This document shows positions 15,924 through 24,670 of a stretch of DNA of 64,000 bases, piece by piece. How positions within the stretch are numbered: position 1 is the stretch's first letter; the number at the start of each line of letters is the position of its first letter. The stretch comes from Deferribacteraceae bacterium UBA6793. GTDB taxonomy: Bacteria > Chrysiogenota > Deferribacteres > Deferribacterales > Geovibrionaceae. The stretch is taken from positions 62,001 through 126,000 of the forward strand of contig DKFP01000010.1 in NCBI GenBank assembly GCA_002452405.1, given 5' to 3'. Under the pieces are notes generated by a model. That model was not told where the DNA came from and did not search any database. It saw only the letters and a list, made by a program, of their open reading frames with translations. The position numbers and the translations under genes are program-made.

Positions 15924-18689
15924 GTGAATGACAACGAACCCTATTCCTTTTTCCGCGACGGGACGGAAAAGGGATTTTCAGTTGACTTTCTCCGCATGAT
16001 GGAGAAGGAATCAGGACTTAAATTCGTAATACGCATGGGAAACTGGACAGATATATATAATGCTTTTCTCGCCGGACAGATAGACGTTATCGACGAAATA
16101 TCATACACGAAGGAACGGGCGGAAAAGATACTTTTCACAGACCCCTACCACTACAGAAAAACCGTATTTTTCAAACGTGCAGACGACAGCCGTTTTTCCG
16201 CTGATTCTCCGGAAAGCCTGAAAGGCAGAAAGGTCGGCGTTGCAAAGGATATCTACTACCTCCCCATCCTGCGCGAAGCGGGACTTGAACCCTTTGAATA
16301 CAGCAACTATGCGGATCTGATGAAATCCCTTGCATTCGGCTGGACAGATGCGGTTGTCGCCAGCGAGCTTACGGGTAAATTCATAGCCCGCGAAAACAGC
16401 CTGCCGAATATCATCCCGGCAGGAAATGCAGGAATAGGCAAATTACAGGACGAGGACTTCAGGCTTGGCGTACGCAGAAGCGAACGCATACTTTTTTCCA
16501 TCATGGAAAAGACGCTGGGCTCAATTCCAAAATCGGAGATATCCGATCTGGAAAAATGCTGGGCAACCTTCAGCGGACGGGAAATCACAAAACCGGACAA
16601 AATAAAGCTCACTACGCAGGAAGAGCAGTTCATACGTTCGCATCCGGCGTTCTCTGTGGGTCTCATGCCGGACTATTCTCCGTTCAGCTTCGTTTCAAAC
16701 GGCGAGCCGGCAGGATACACCCGCTCACTGCTGGATATGATAAGCAGGCAGACCGGCATCACCTTCCTCTATTCCGTTAACAACTGGTCGTCCCTTCTGC
16801 ACGGTTTCCGCGACGGAAAACTGGACGTTATAGCAGACATAACCTATACGAGCGAACGCTCCGGATATACTCTATTCACAGACGAATATTTCCGCATCCC
16901 GAACGTTGTCTTCATCCGCGACGATTTCGGTTCATACACCGGTCTTGGCTCACTTAAAAACAGACGGGTGGGCATAATGTCCGAAATATTCTATGAAAAA
17001 AAGCTGAACTCAATGCTCCGCAGCTCTGCAAAAGAATATACATCGCAGGATGAAATGATGCGGGATCTCGCATTCGGCAGACTGGATGCGGTGGTGACAG
17101 CACTTAACGCCGGAAACAACATCATAAAGAAATATGCATTGGTAAACCTGAAAATAGCGGGAGCGTTCACTCCGGAAGGAGTCAGCATGGAGGACCTGCG
17201 TTTCGGCATAAACCCCAAATATCCTCTGCTGTACTCTGTAATCAAAAAAGCGATGGCAGGCATCAGCCCGGAAGACAGGCTTCAGCTTGAAAACCAGTGG
17301 ATAACGGCAAAAGCTCCGGAAAACGGCAGCCAGAATCAGTTATTCACACGCGAGGAAATGCGGTATCTGAAAGAAAAAAAGGTCATAAGGATGTGCGTTG
17401 ATCCCGACTGGACACCATTTGAACAGCTTAAAGGCGGAAAAACACACGTAGGGATAGCCGCGGACTTCTTTGCTCTGATAAAACCGAAACTGCCGGCGGA
17501 AATAAAGATTGTTCCCACTGCAACATGGGAAGAAACGATTCTTGCCGTCAAAAGCCGCAAATGCGACATCCTCTCATTAGCTATGAAAACGCAGGAGAGA
17601 ACAAAATATCTGAACTTCACAAAGCCATATCTTGTGGTTCCGAACGTTGTGGCAACCTCCGTTAACGAACCTTTCATAAGCGGTCTGGAAAGCGTCATGG
17701 ACAAGACCTTCGGCTCCGTTAAAGGCTATGCCATAACCGAAGTGCTGAAAAGCAGTTATCCGGGACTTAAAATCGTTGAGGTCAAAAACGATGAAGAGGG
17801 CATCCGTATGCTCCAGCAGGGCAGAATATACGGGTATATAGGCACCATGCCCTCAATAGGCTACCAGATAAGCCAGCAGAAGATAACCGATGTAAAAATC
17901 TCCGCCAGACTTCCACAGGACTGGGAAATGGGCGTCGCAGCGAGAAACGATGAACCGCAGCTTGCAATCATATTCCAGAAACTGATAAACACCGTAAGCG
18001 ACACACAAAAAAACCGCATATTAGGCGACTGGCTCAGTATCCGCTACGACCAGAGAATAGACTACAGCCTGCTTATAAAAGTTGCCGCGCTGGCGATTCT
18101 TTTCGTCGCAGTTATGCTTTACTGGAGCACAAAACTTAAAAGGCTGAACAAAAAACTGACGGAGGCGAACGCGCTTCTTCAGGAACTCAGTGAAAAGGAC
18201 AGTCTGACAGGACTTTACAACAGACGTTATTTCTCCGCAAATGCCGTTCATGTTTTTGGAACCTGCCGCAGGGAAGGGGTGCGCTTTTCCATCGCAATTC
18301 TTGACCTTGACCATTTTAAAAGGATAAACGACACATACGGACATGTAACAGGCGACCTCTGCCTGCAAAGGGCGGCAAACGTCATAAAATCTCATTTCCA
18401 GAGGGAAAACGACACAGCGGCAAGATACGGCGGAGAGGAATTTGCGGTGTACACCACCGGTGGTGATGAAGATTCCCTTGCTCTGCACATGGAAACTGTC
18501 CGCAGTGACATTGAAAAAATAAGCGCAGAGGTTGACGGAGTCAGCATCCGCATGACGGTGAGCATCGGCGTTTTCAGCCTCATTCCCGACAGCCCCGACA
18601 CTCTGGACGAAGCCGTACGAAAAGCGGACGACGCCCTTTATAAAGCCAAGGAGAACGGCAGAAACAGGATAGAGACCTATTCCGGCTGA
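15924..18689 (+). CDS. Triple periplasmic-binding-domain diguanylate cyclase, signal peptide missing
   Basis: Three successive SBP_bac_3 domains (first begins at NDNEPYSFF, second at VGLMPDYSPFSF, third at RMCVDPDWTPFE), then one membrane helix (LLIKVAALAILFVAVMLYW) and a C-terminal GGDEF domain with active site RYGGEEF and an intact RxxD inhibitory site (RENDTAAR). It should sense small solutes in the periplasm and make c-di-GMP. The first domain starts right at the junction with the cytochrome gene; no signal peptide or good start exists, so the N-terminus is missing. The GTG at 15924 is only a placeholder start. Converges on, and overlaps by 13 bases, the next cyclase gene. Confidence 0.82.
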   Translation: MNDNEPYSFFRDGTEKGFSVDFLRMMEKESGLKFVIRMGNWTDIYNAFLAGQIDVIDEISYTKERAEKILFTDPYHYRKTVFFKRADDSRFSADSPESLKGRKVGVAKDIYYLPILREAGLEPFEYSNYADLMKSLAFGWTDAVVASELTGKFIARENSLPNIIPAGNAGIGKLQDEDFRLGVRRSERILFSIMEKTLGSIPKSEISDLEKCWATFSGREITKPDKIKLTTQEEQFIRSHPAFSVGLMPDYSPFSFVSNGEPAGYTRSLLDMISRQTGITFLYSVNNWSSLLHGFRDGKLDVIADITYTSERSGYTLFTDEYFRIPNVVFIRDDFGSYTGLGSLKNRRVGIMSEIFYEKKLNSMLRSSAKEYTSQDEMMRDLAFGRLDAVVTALNAGNNIIKKYALVNLKIAGAFTPEGVSMEDLRFGINPKYPLLYSVIKKAMAGISPEDRLQLENQWITAKAPENGSQNQLFTREEMRYLKEKKVIRMCVDPDWTPFEQLKGGKTHVGIAADFFALIKPKLPAEIKIVPTATWEETILAVKSRKCDILSLAMKTQERTKYLNFTKPYLVVPNVVATSVNEPFISGLESVMDKTFGSVKGYAITEVLKSSYPGLKIVEVKNDEEGIRMLQQGRIYGYIGTMPSIGYQISQQKITDVKISARLPQDWEMGVAARNDEPQLAIIFQKLINTVSDTQKNRILGDWLSIRYDQRIDYSLLIKVAALAILFVAVMLYWSTKLKRLNKKLTEANALLQELSEKDSLTGLYNRRYFSANAVHVFGTCRREGVRFSIAILDLDHFKRINDTYGHVTGDLCLQRAANVIKSHFQRENDTAARYGGEEFAVYTTGGDEDSLALHMETVRSDIEKISAEVDGVSIRMTVSIGVFSLIPDSPDTLDEAVRKADDALYKAKENGRNRIETYSG

Positions 18690-20038
18690 TCTTCCGCTAT
18701 GGTTCTGTTGCGTCCGAGCCTTTTTGCGGCATAAAGCCTGTCGTCAGATTTTCTTATGAGTTCGTCAAGATTTGTTATACCTTCGCTCACGCTGGTCACA
18801 CCTATGCTCACTGTACAGCTTATCCTTTCGTCGTTATGCGCTGTTACAGCGTATTCGATGCTGTGTCTTATCCTTTCCGAGATATCAACAGCGTCTTTCA
18901 GTCCGGCTCTGGGCAGAAGTATGACAAACTCTTCACCGCCGATGCGGGCGAATATATCGTCTTTGCGAAGATGTTTCGTAACGGTTGCCGCCACCATCAC
19001 AAGCACCTTGTCCCCCACGGAGTGACCGTATCTGTCGTTTATCTTTTTAAAGAAATCTATGTCAAACATCGCAGCGGAAAGTTCCGATCCCTCTTTTCTG
19101 CTCGCCGCGATGAGCTGAGCGCCCTTCTCTTCGAAATAGCGTCTGTTATGAAGTCCTGTGAGCGGGTCTGTGGTCGCCAGCAGTTTAAGCACCTTGTTTG
19201 CATTTTTAAGCTGAACCTCAACCTCATGTTTCGCTGTCATATCACAAAAAGCTATCACAACCCCGGAGATTGTCTCCCCGTCCTTAACAGGGGTAGCGAT
19301 GGCACGAACGGGGAACTTTTCACCGTTCTTTTTAAAAAGCCACGTCACTTCGTCGGATCTCATGTTTTTTGCCAGCGAACGGTGGATGATACAGTCCGCC
19401 CTTTCGTATACCCTGCCGTCTTCGTGGTGGTGGTGAAACAGCGTATGGGTCTCTCTGCCAAGCACCTCGTGTTCTTCATATCCGAGTATGCGCAGCGCCT
19501 CCTGATTTATAAAAGTGCAGTTGCCTTCAAGATCCACACCATAAAGCCCTTCTCCCACGCTGTTAAAGATAAGTTCGCGCTCTTTCAGCCGTTCCATCTC
19601 CAGCATCTCTCTGCGAAGTTCATCCTCTGCCTCTGCGAGACGAGTAACCTCTATGGCAAATACGCTTATGCCCGAAATACCGCATTGTACGTCATAAATA
19701 GGCTGATACCTGTCCTCCCAGTATCTGCCGCTATACTCCTCTCTTTCGGTGAACCGCTCACCGGCAAGAGCTCTGTTAAAATTATAGCAGGCTCTGTTTC
19801 TGGCATCTGCGCAGCTGATATAGTCAAGCATACAGGCGCCCTGCTTTATGTCGATGTCCCAGAGTGTCTTCATGGCGTTTTTGTGACTAACCGTGAAAGA
19901 GATGTACCTGTATTCGCAGTCCAGAGCGAAAATTATTACGCCGTCCGGATCTGTCATAAGCGAACGGAGAAGGATTATGTCGTTGTCTGTTATCTGTAAA
20001 TTATTGCAGGTATCAGGCGACTCTCCGTTTACTTTCAT
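18677..20038 (-). CDS. PAS-PAS diguanylate cyclase
   Basis: Cytoplasmic protein of 453 residues with two PAS-type sensor modules (about 25-130 and 155-280, the second containing VGEGLYGVDLEGNCTFIN), a short coiled linker, and a GGDEF domain with active site RIGGEEF and inhibitory RxxD site (RKDD). It is expected to make c-di-GMP in response to an unknown cue. Start at 20038 chosen because GAGG lies six bases upstream. There are no membrane segments. It is convergent with the triple-SBP cyclase, their 3' ends overlapping by 13 bases. Confidence 0.9.
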   Translation of the reverse strand: MKVNGESPDTCNNLQITDNDIILLRSLMTDPDGVIIFALDCEYRYISFTVSHKNAMKTLWDIDIKQGACMLDYISCADARNRACYNFNRALAGERFTEREEYSGRYWEDRYQPIYDVQCGISGISVFAIEVTRLAEAEDELRREMLEMERLKERELIFNSVGEGLYGVDLEGNCTFINQEALRILGYEEHEVLGRETHTLFHHHHEDGRVYERADCIIHRSLAKNMRSDEVTWLFKKNGEKFPVRAIATPVKDGETISGVVIAFCDMTAKHEVEVQLKNANKVLKLLATTDPLTGLHNRRYFEEKGAQLIAASRKEGSELSAAMFDIDFFKKINDRYGHSVGDKVLVMVAATVTKHLRKDDIFARIGGEEFVILLPRAGLKDAVDISERIRHSIEYAVTAHNDERISCTVSIGVTSVSEGITNLDELIRKSDDRLYAAKRLGRNRTIAEDQPE

Positions 20039-20246
20039 AGTACACCTCAAAAGATAAAAATAGTCTTCTTGTTAATTAATATTATACCTAAATAATATTT
20101 TATCAACACCTCATATATTTAAAATTTAACAATGGGGTATTATTCACATTTCAAAATTATAGGAATGTGCAAAGATTTTACACAAAACGCACTTCCAATC
20201 TTCATAAACGGAGCTATATTCTTTATTCAGATAGAACGGAGGGAAT

Positions 20247-21398
20247 ATGACCACTTTTGAAAATTTTGACTACTACAACCCCACGAGGATAATTTTCGGT
20301 AAAGACACCATAGGTTCCGTCTCAAGACTGATACCTGAAGACAAAAAGGTTCTGTTCATATACGGAGGCGGCTCCATAAAATCCAACGGGGTCTACGCGC
20401 AGGTGACAGATGCATTGAAAGGACACACCTGCGTGGAATTTTCAGGCGTTGAGGCGAACCCTCACTATGAAACTCTGAACAAGGCGGTTCAGTCTGTCAG
20501 GGAAAACGGAATAGATTTCATTCTGGCAGTGGGCGGAGGCTCGGTTATCGACGGCGCGAAATACGTCGCCGCGGCGGCGCTTTATGAAGGCGACGGATGG
20601 GACATCCTCGAATGGAAACATAAGGTCAAAGAGGCACTGCCCATCGGAGCAGTTCTGACCCTGCCGGCGACAGGTTCCGAATCCAACGGCGGCTCCGTCA
20701 TAACGAAAGCCGAAACTCATGAGAAACGCTTCTTTAAATCCGAAGCGGTATACCCTGTGTTCGCAGTTATGGACTACACCGTGATGACCACATTGAGCGA
20801 CAAACAGCTTGCTAACGGCATGGTGGACACCTTTGTGCATACGACAGAGCAATACCTCACCTATCCTACGGACGGTATGGTTCAGGAAGGATACGCGGAA
20901 ACGCTTCTGCGCAACGTTGCCGCACTTGCTAAAGACTGGGAAAACAGACGCACCGAAAGCTGGCAGAAAAACCTGATGTGGACTTCCAATCAGGCGCTTA
21001 ACGGGCTTATCGGACTGGGCGTTCCGCAGGACTGGGCAACACATATGATAGGTCACGAGCTGACAGCCATTTACGGGCTTGACCACGGACAGACGCTGGC
21101 AATAATCCTGCCCGCGGTTCTGCGCCAGATGCGCCTGCAAAAATCGAAAAGACTGCTGAAAATGGGCAAAAACGTTTTCGGACTGGAAGGCGCGGCTTTA
21201 ACTGAGGAACACACTATTGAAAAGATAGAGGAACTCTTCCGCAGTATCGGTGTTAAGCTGACTCTGAGTGACTACGGAATAAAAGCTGATGTGGAAGCCG
21301 TTGTGAACGCGCTGAAAAGCCACGGCATGACAGCCCTCGGCGAAACGGGAGCTATCACACCCGACGTTTCCGCCTGCATACTGCAAAGAGCGCTTTGA
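20247..21398 (+). CDS. yqhD: Iron-type alcohol/aldehyde dehydrogenase, YqhD family
   Basis: Group III alcohol dehydrogenase of 383 residues, close to E. coli YqhD in length and sequence pattern (ATGSESN, LNGLIGLGVPQDWATHM). Metal ligands are present at Asp194, His198, His266 and His280. The nucleotide-binding GGGS motifs at about 40 and 96 are intact. It should reduce aldehydes with NAD(P)H, often a detoxification role. Ribosome site CGGAGGGA precedes the ATG. The upstream gap (20039-20246) is AT-rich and likely contains divergent promoters for this gene and the PAS cyclase. Confidence 0.93.
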   Translation: MTTFENFDYYNPTRIIFGKDTIGSVSRLIPEDKKVLFIYGGGSIKSNGVYAQVTDALKGHTCVEFSGVEANPHYETLNKAVQSVRENGIDFILAVGGGSVIDGAKYVAAAALYEGDGWDILEWKHKVKEALPIGAVLTLPATGSESNGGSVITKAETHEKRFFKSEAVYPVFAVMDYTVMTTLSDKQLANGMVDTFVHTTEQYLTYPTDGMVQEGYAETLLRNVAALAKDWENRRTESWQKNLMWTSNQALNGLIGLGVPQDWATHMIGHELTAIYGLDHGQTLAIILPAVLRQMRLQKSKRLLKMGKNVFGLEGAALTEEHTIEKIEELFRSIGVKLTLSDYGIKADVEAVVNALKSHGMTALGETGAITPDVSACILQRAL

Positions 21399-21420
21399 TA
21401 GTTACGCTGTCTTAAACTTG

Positions 21421-21537
21421 CTTTTTAGAACCAAGCATATCAAGGCGGAGGAAGAAAAAGCGGCTGAGTGTACATAAACAAGTACATGATGACGGTTTTT
21501 CTTCCGACAACGCCGAGATGCGAAGCGTTATAAAAGG
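21421..21537. repeat. Palindromic intergenic repeat, family X, copy 2
   Basis: A long imperfect palindrome: outer ends CTTTTTAGAAC and GCGTTATAAAAG, inner arms GGAAGAAAAAGC and GGTTTTTCTTCC, and an apex TGTAC...GTACA. It shares layout and the end pattern TTATAAA with the copies near 39.5 kb. It begins 22 bases after the yqhD stop. Confidence 0.7.
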
Positions 21538-21548
21538 CAACAAATAAC

Positions 21549-21583
21549 TTTACGAATCGCCGGCCAACCTGTATTATACCCCC
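21549..21583 (+). promoter_or_regulatory. Promoter of DUF1456 gene, apparently leaderless
   Basis: TTTACG, 17-base spacer, TATTAT (21572-21577), then six bases and the ATG. No Shine-Dalgarno fits between, so the transcript likely starts at or next to the ATG. Confidence 0.6.
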
Positions 21584-21811
21584 ATGAATAACAACGACAT
21601 ACTCCGCCGCATCCGCTATGCCATGAACCTGAACGACAATAAGATCCTGAAAATACTGGATATGGGCGGACACCCTATAAAACGTGAAGACATCCCCTTT
21701 CTCATGTCCAAAGAGGAAGATCCGGACTATCAGGAAACTTCCGATGAACTTCTGAACGCCTTTCTGGACGGCTTCATCACATTCAAAAGAGGCGCAAAAG
21801 ATGATAAATAA
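21584..21811 (+). CDS. DUF1456 (YehS-like) protein, N-terminal repeat
   Basis: This 75-residue product matches the first half of the E. coli YehS pattern (NNDILRRIRYAMNLNDNKILKILDMG ... LLNAFLDGFI). In most genomes one gene encodes two such repeats in about 150 residues; here the frame stops after the first, at ...RGAKDDK. The second repeat is a separate, overlapping gene. Function unknown; small cytoplasmic protein. No ribosome site, but a sigma70-like promoter sits six bases before the ATG. Confidence 0.82.
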   Translation: MNNNDILRRIRYAMNLNDNKILKILDMGGHPIKREDIPFLMSKEEDPDYQETSDELLNAFLDGFITFKRGAKDDK

Positions 21812-22013
21812 TGACATAGTGAAAAAACTGCGCGTGGCGCTGGAACTGAAAGATACCGACATCATAGAGATATTCGAAATGGGCGGCGCAAAGATAACAA
21901 AATCCGAAGTGTCCGCATACTTTCGCAGACCCGACCACCGCAACTTTCAGGCTCTTGGCGATCAGCACATGAGAAAATTTCTCAACGGTCTCACAAAAAA
22001 ATATCGCGACTGA
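21801..22013 (+). CDS. DUF1456 (YehS-like) protein, C-terminal repeat
   Basis: A 70-residue product matching the second half of YehS (INNDIVKKLRVALELKDTDIIEI, APDHRNF-like RRPDHRNFQALGDQHMRKFLNGL). It starts with ATG inside the last codons of the first half, in another frame, overlapping by 11 bases. GAGG lies eight bases upstream of this ATG, so independent translation is plausible. Either a natural split into two subunits or a frameshift of one gene. Confidence 0.8.
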   Translation: MINNDIVKKLRVALELKDTDIIEIFEMGGAKITKSEVSAYFRRPDHRNFQALGDQHMRKFLNGLTKKYRD

Positions 22014-22252
22014 TACTCCGCCAAACCCACAAAAACAGAACGCCGTTTCCAACGTATCGAAAAAATTCCCTTTTTCATCCCCTCAGCTATTTACAAATAT
22101 CTGTTTTGAGCAATATTAAAAAATAGCATATCATCCATTCAGATTTTAAAACATCATTAGACGCAAAGGCAGGTCTATACCACATAAATGTCTTGCAATT
22201 AAAGAAAATCTGGCTGAAATTAGCATTTCGGAACAAACATCTGAGGTAAGAA

Positions 22253-23107
22253 ATGAGCAAAGTATTGAAAAAGACACAGCTTTCCCGCGACGTGTTTCAG
22301 CTTGTGCTTGAGGCACCTGAAATAGCGAGTGAACGGCGTGCGGGGCAGTTCGTCATTTTGCAGGCGGACAGCGATTACAGCGAGAGGATTCCCCTCACCA
22401 TAGCCGATGCCGACGAAGCGGCTGGCAGCATAACGGTCATTTTTCAGGTGGTGGGTAAATCCACGCTGAAACTGGCACAGCTTGATGCGGGAGATGTTGT
22501 GGAGAATGTTCTGGGACCATTGGGGATGCCCACACACATTGAAAAGGTCGGCACAGTTGTATGTGTCGGCGGCGGTATCGGCGTTGCACCGCTGCACCCC
22601 ATTGCGCAGGCGATGAAAAAAGCGGGCAACAGGGTGATAATCATAATGGGCGCAAGAACGAAGGAGCTTCTCATCCTTGAGGACGAGATGCGCGCCATAG
22701 CAGACGAATTCATAGTCTGTACAGACGACGGCTCATACGGACGCAAAGACCTCGTGACAGCTCCTTTAAAAGAGATATGCGAAAAGGGCGGCGTTGACCT
22801 TGCAGTTGCCATCGGACCCGCAATAATGATGAAGTTCTGCGCGGAAACTACCCGTCCGTTCGGTGTTAAGACCTATGCATCGCTGAACACCATCATGGTG
22901 GACGGCACGGGTATGTGCGGCGGATGCCGTGTCACCGTCGGCGGAAAAACAAAATTCGTATGCGTTGACGGACCGGAGTTTAATGCCCACGAAGTAGACT
23001 TCGACAACATGATGCTCCGCCAGCGCTCATATAAACCGCAGGAACAGGAGGCAAACCACAAATGCCGTCTTCAGCAGGCGGTGGACGAACTTCAGGAGCA
23101 AAAATAA
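22253..23107 (+). CDS. nfnA: NADH-dependent ferredoxin:NADP oxidoreductase small subunit / sulfide dehydrogenase subunit
   Basis: Ferredoxin-NADP reductase-type flavoprotein, 284 residues: FAD-binding barrel (ERIPLTIAD near 45), NAD-binding domain (GGGIGVAPLHPIA) and a C-terminal [2Fe-2S] site with cysteines in GTGMCGGCRV and FVCVDGPEF. With the next gene it forms the NfnAB (SudAB) electron-bifurcating transhydrogenase, which couples NADH, NADPH and ferredoxin. Start supported by GAGGT. The 239-base gap upstream is AT-rich with no gene. Assignment as NfnA versus an orphan SudB rests on the adjacent large subunit. Confidence 0.9.
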   Translation: MSKVLKKTQLSRDVFQLVLEAPEIASERRAGQFVILQADSDYSERIPLTIADADEAAGSITVIFQVVGKSTLKLAQLDAGDVVENVLGPLGMPTHIEKVGTVVCVGGGIGVAPLHPIAQAMKKAGNRVIIIMGARTKELLILEDEMRAIADEFIVCTDDGSYGRKDLVTAPLKEICEKGGVDLAVAIGPAIMMKFCAETTRPFGVKTYASLNTIMVDGTGMCGGCRVTVGGKTKFVCVDGPEFNAHEVDFDNMMLRQRSYKPQEQEANHKCRLQQAVDELQEQK

Positions 23108-24591
23108 TGTCATATATACCTGCAGATAAACTGCGCGAAGAGGCGCAGGAACTGATAAATAAAATAGATTTTTCAGCACTAAAACCTAAGGACAGACTCG
23201 CCATCCCCATGCAGGAGATGCCCGCGCAGGAACCTTCCGTCCGTGCGAAAAACATACAGGAAGTCGCCATAGGCTACTTTGAGGAACAGGTTAAACTTGA
23301 GGCGGAAAGATGCCTCCAGTGTAAAAATGCGCCCTGCATAAAGGGATGTCCGGTGGCAATAGACATCCCCGGATTCATCAAAGCCGCGGCGGAGGGCGAT
23401 TATCAGAAGTCGGTCAACATCATTAAAAGAAACAGTATGCTTCCGGCAATCTGCGGACGTGTCTGCCCGCAGGAGACACAGTGCATGGCGGAATGTACGG
23501 TGGGCAAATCGCTGAAAGACATGGAGAAATCCGTGGCAATCGGACGTATCGAGCGCTTCGTTGCGGACTGGGAGCGGGAACAGGGCAGAATGTCACTGCC
23601 AGAGATAGCGCCCGCCACAGGCAAAAAGGTTGCGATAATCGGTTCCGGTCCCGCCGGACTGACGGCAGCAGCGGACGTGCGAAAGGCTGGGCACGAGGTC
23701 GTACTTTTTGAAGCGTTCCACAAACTCGGAGGCGTCATGATATACGGTATCCCCGAATTTCGTCTGCCCAAAGTTATCCTCGACAAAGAGATAGACAACC
23801 TCCTTTCAATGGGGGTTACAATAAAGAAGAACTTCCTCGTAGGTCGCACAAGAAAGCTGTCCGACCTTATTGAGAAGGACGGTTTCGACGCAGCGTTCGT
23901 CGGCACAGGCGCAGGTCTGCCCAATTTCATGAACATAGAAGGCGAAGGACTTGTTGGTGTTTCGTCTGCAAACGAGTTCCTCACCCGCGCAAACCTCATG
24001 AAGGCGTATACTCCGGACAAAGCTGACACACCTATTTTCACAGGCAAAAAGACAGCCGTCGTGGGCGGCGGAAACGTAGCAATGGATGCGGCACGTATGG
24101 CTCTGCGCGTTGGCGCTGAAGAGGTATATGTCATATACCGCAGAACCGAAAAGGAGATGCCCGCACGACGCGAGGAGATAGCCCACGCCAAAGAGGAGGG
24201 AATAACCTTCCTGTTCCTCACCAACCCGAAACGCATAATCGGCGACAAAGACGGCAAGGTGACAGGTATCGAGTGTCTGAAATATGAACTGGGCGAACCG
24301 GACGATTCCGGCAGACGAAAACCTGTTGAGATAAAGGGCAGCGAGTTCATACTTGAGATGGACAGCGTTATCATGGCGCTGGGCAACTCTTCAAACCCGC
24401 TGATAAGCCAGACAACACCGGAGATAAATGTCAACAGGTGGGGCAACATCCTTGCGGATGGCGATCAGAAAACATCCATGGAAAGGGTTTACGCAGGCGG
24501 GGATATAGTTCTAGGTGCGGCAACGGTGATTCTTGCCATGGGAGAAGGACGGAAAGCCGCAGAATCAATAAATAAACTATTGGCTGAATAA
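23107..24591 (+). CDS. nfnB: NfnB / glutamate synthase small-subunit-like flavoprotein
   Basis: A 494-residue protein of the GltD-like family. The N-terminus has cysteines for two [4Fe-4S] clusters (CLQCKNAPCIKGCP and CGRVCPQETQCMAEC), then an FAD site (GSGPAGLTAA near 180) and an NADPH site (GGGNVAMDAAR) followed by YRRTEKEMPAR. The ATG shares its A with the stop of nfnA (TAATG), so the two are coupled. It is often annotated as homotetrameric glutamate synthase gltA; the partner gene favours NfnB, the NADPH-side subunit. Cytoplasmic. Confidence 0.9.
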   Translation: MSYIPADKLREEAQELINKIDFSALKPKDRLAIPMQEMPAQEPSVRAKNIQEVAIGYFEEQVKLEAERCLQCKNAPCIKGCPVAIDIPGFIKAAAEGDYQKSVNIIKRNSMLPAICGRVCPQETQCMAECTVGKSLKDMEKSVAIGRIERFVADWEREQGRMSLPEIAPATGKKVAIIGSGPAGLTAAADVRKAGHEVVLFEAFHKLGGVMIYGIPEFRLPKVILDKEIDNLLSMGVTIKKNFLVGRTRKLSDLIEKDGFDAAFVGTGAGLPNFMNIEGEGLVGVSSANEFLTRANLMKAYTPDKADTPIFTGKKTAVVGGGNVAMDAARMALRVGAEEVYVIYRRTEKEMPARREEIAHAKEEGITFLFLTNPKRIIGDKDGKVTGIECLKYELGEPDDSGRRKPVEIKGSEFILEMDSVIMALGNSSNPLISQTTPEINVNRWGNILADGDQKTSMERVYAGGDIVLGAATVILAMGEGRKAAESINKLLAE

Positions 24592-24600
24592 CGATATAAC

Positions 24601-24664
24601 GGGACTGCTTCGCCTGCGGCTCGCAAAGACGTCTCTGCGGGGACAGAAAGGACGAAGCAGTCTC
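24601..24664. repeat. Intergenic repeat, family Y, copy 2; possible bidirectional terminator
   Basis: Outer arms GGGACTGCTTCG / CGAAGCAGTCTC and inner arms CGCAAAGAC / GTCTCTGCG. It fills the gap between two convergent genes and may terminate both. Confidence 0.7.
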
Positions 24665-24670
24665 ATTATT

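Noticed and set aside
22155..22180. GACGCAAAG followed by GGCAGGTC upstream of nfnA, resembling the conserved core of GEMM c-di-GMP riboswitches
   Set aside because: I could not find the 5' helix with its GNRA-type loop or the matching receptor, and no terminator stem follows.
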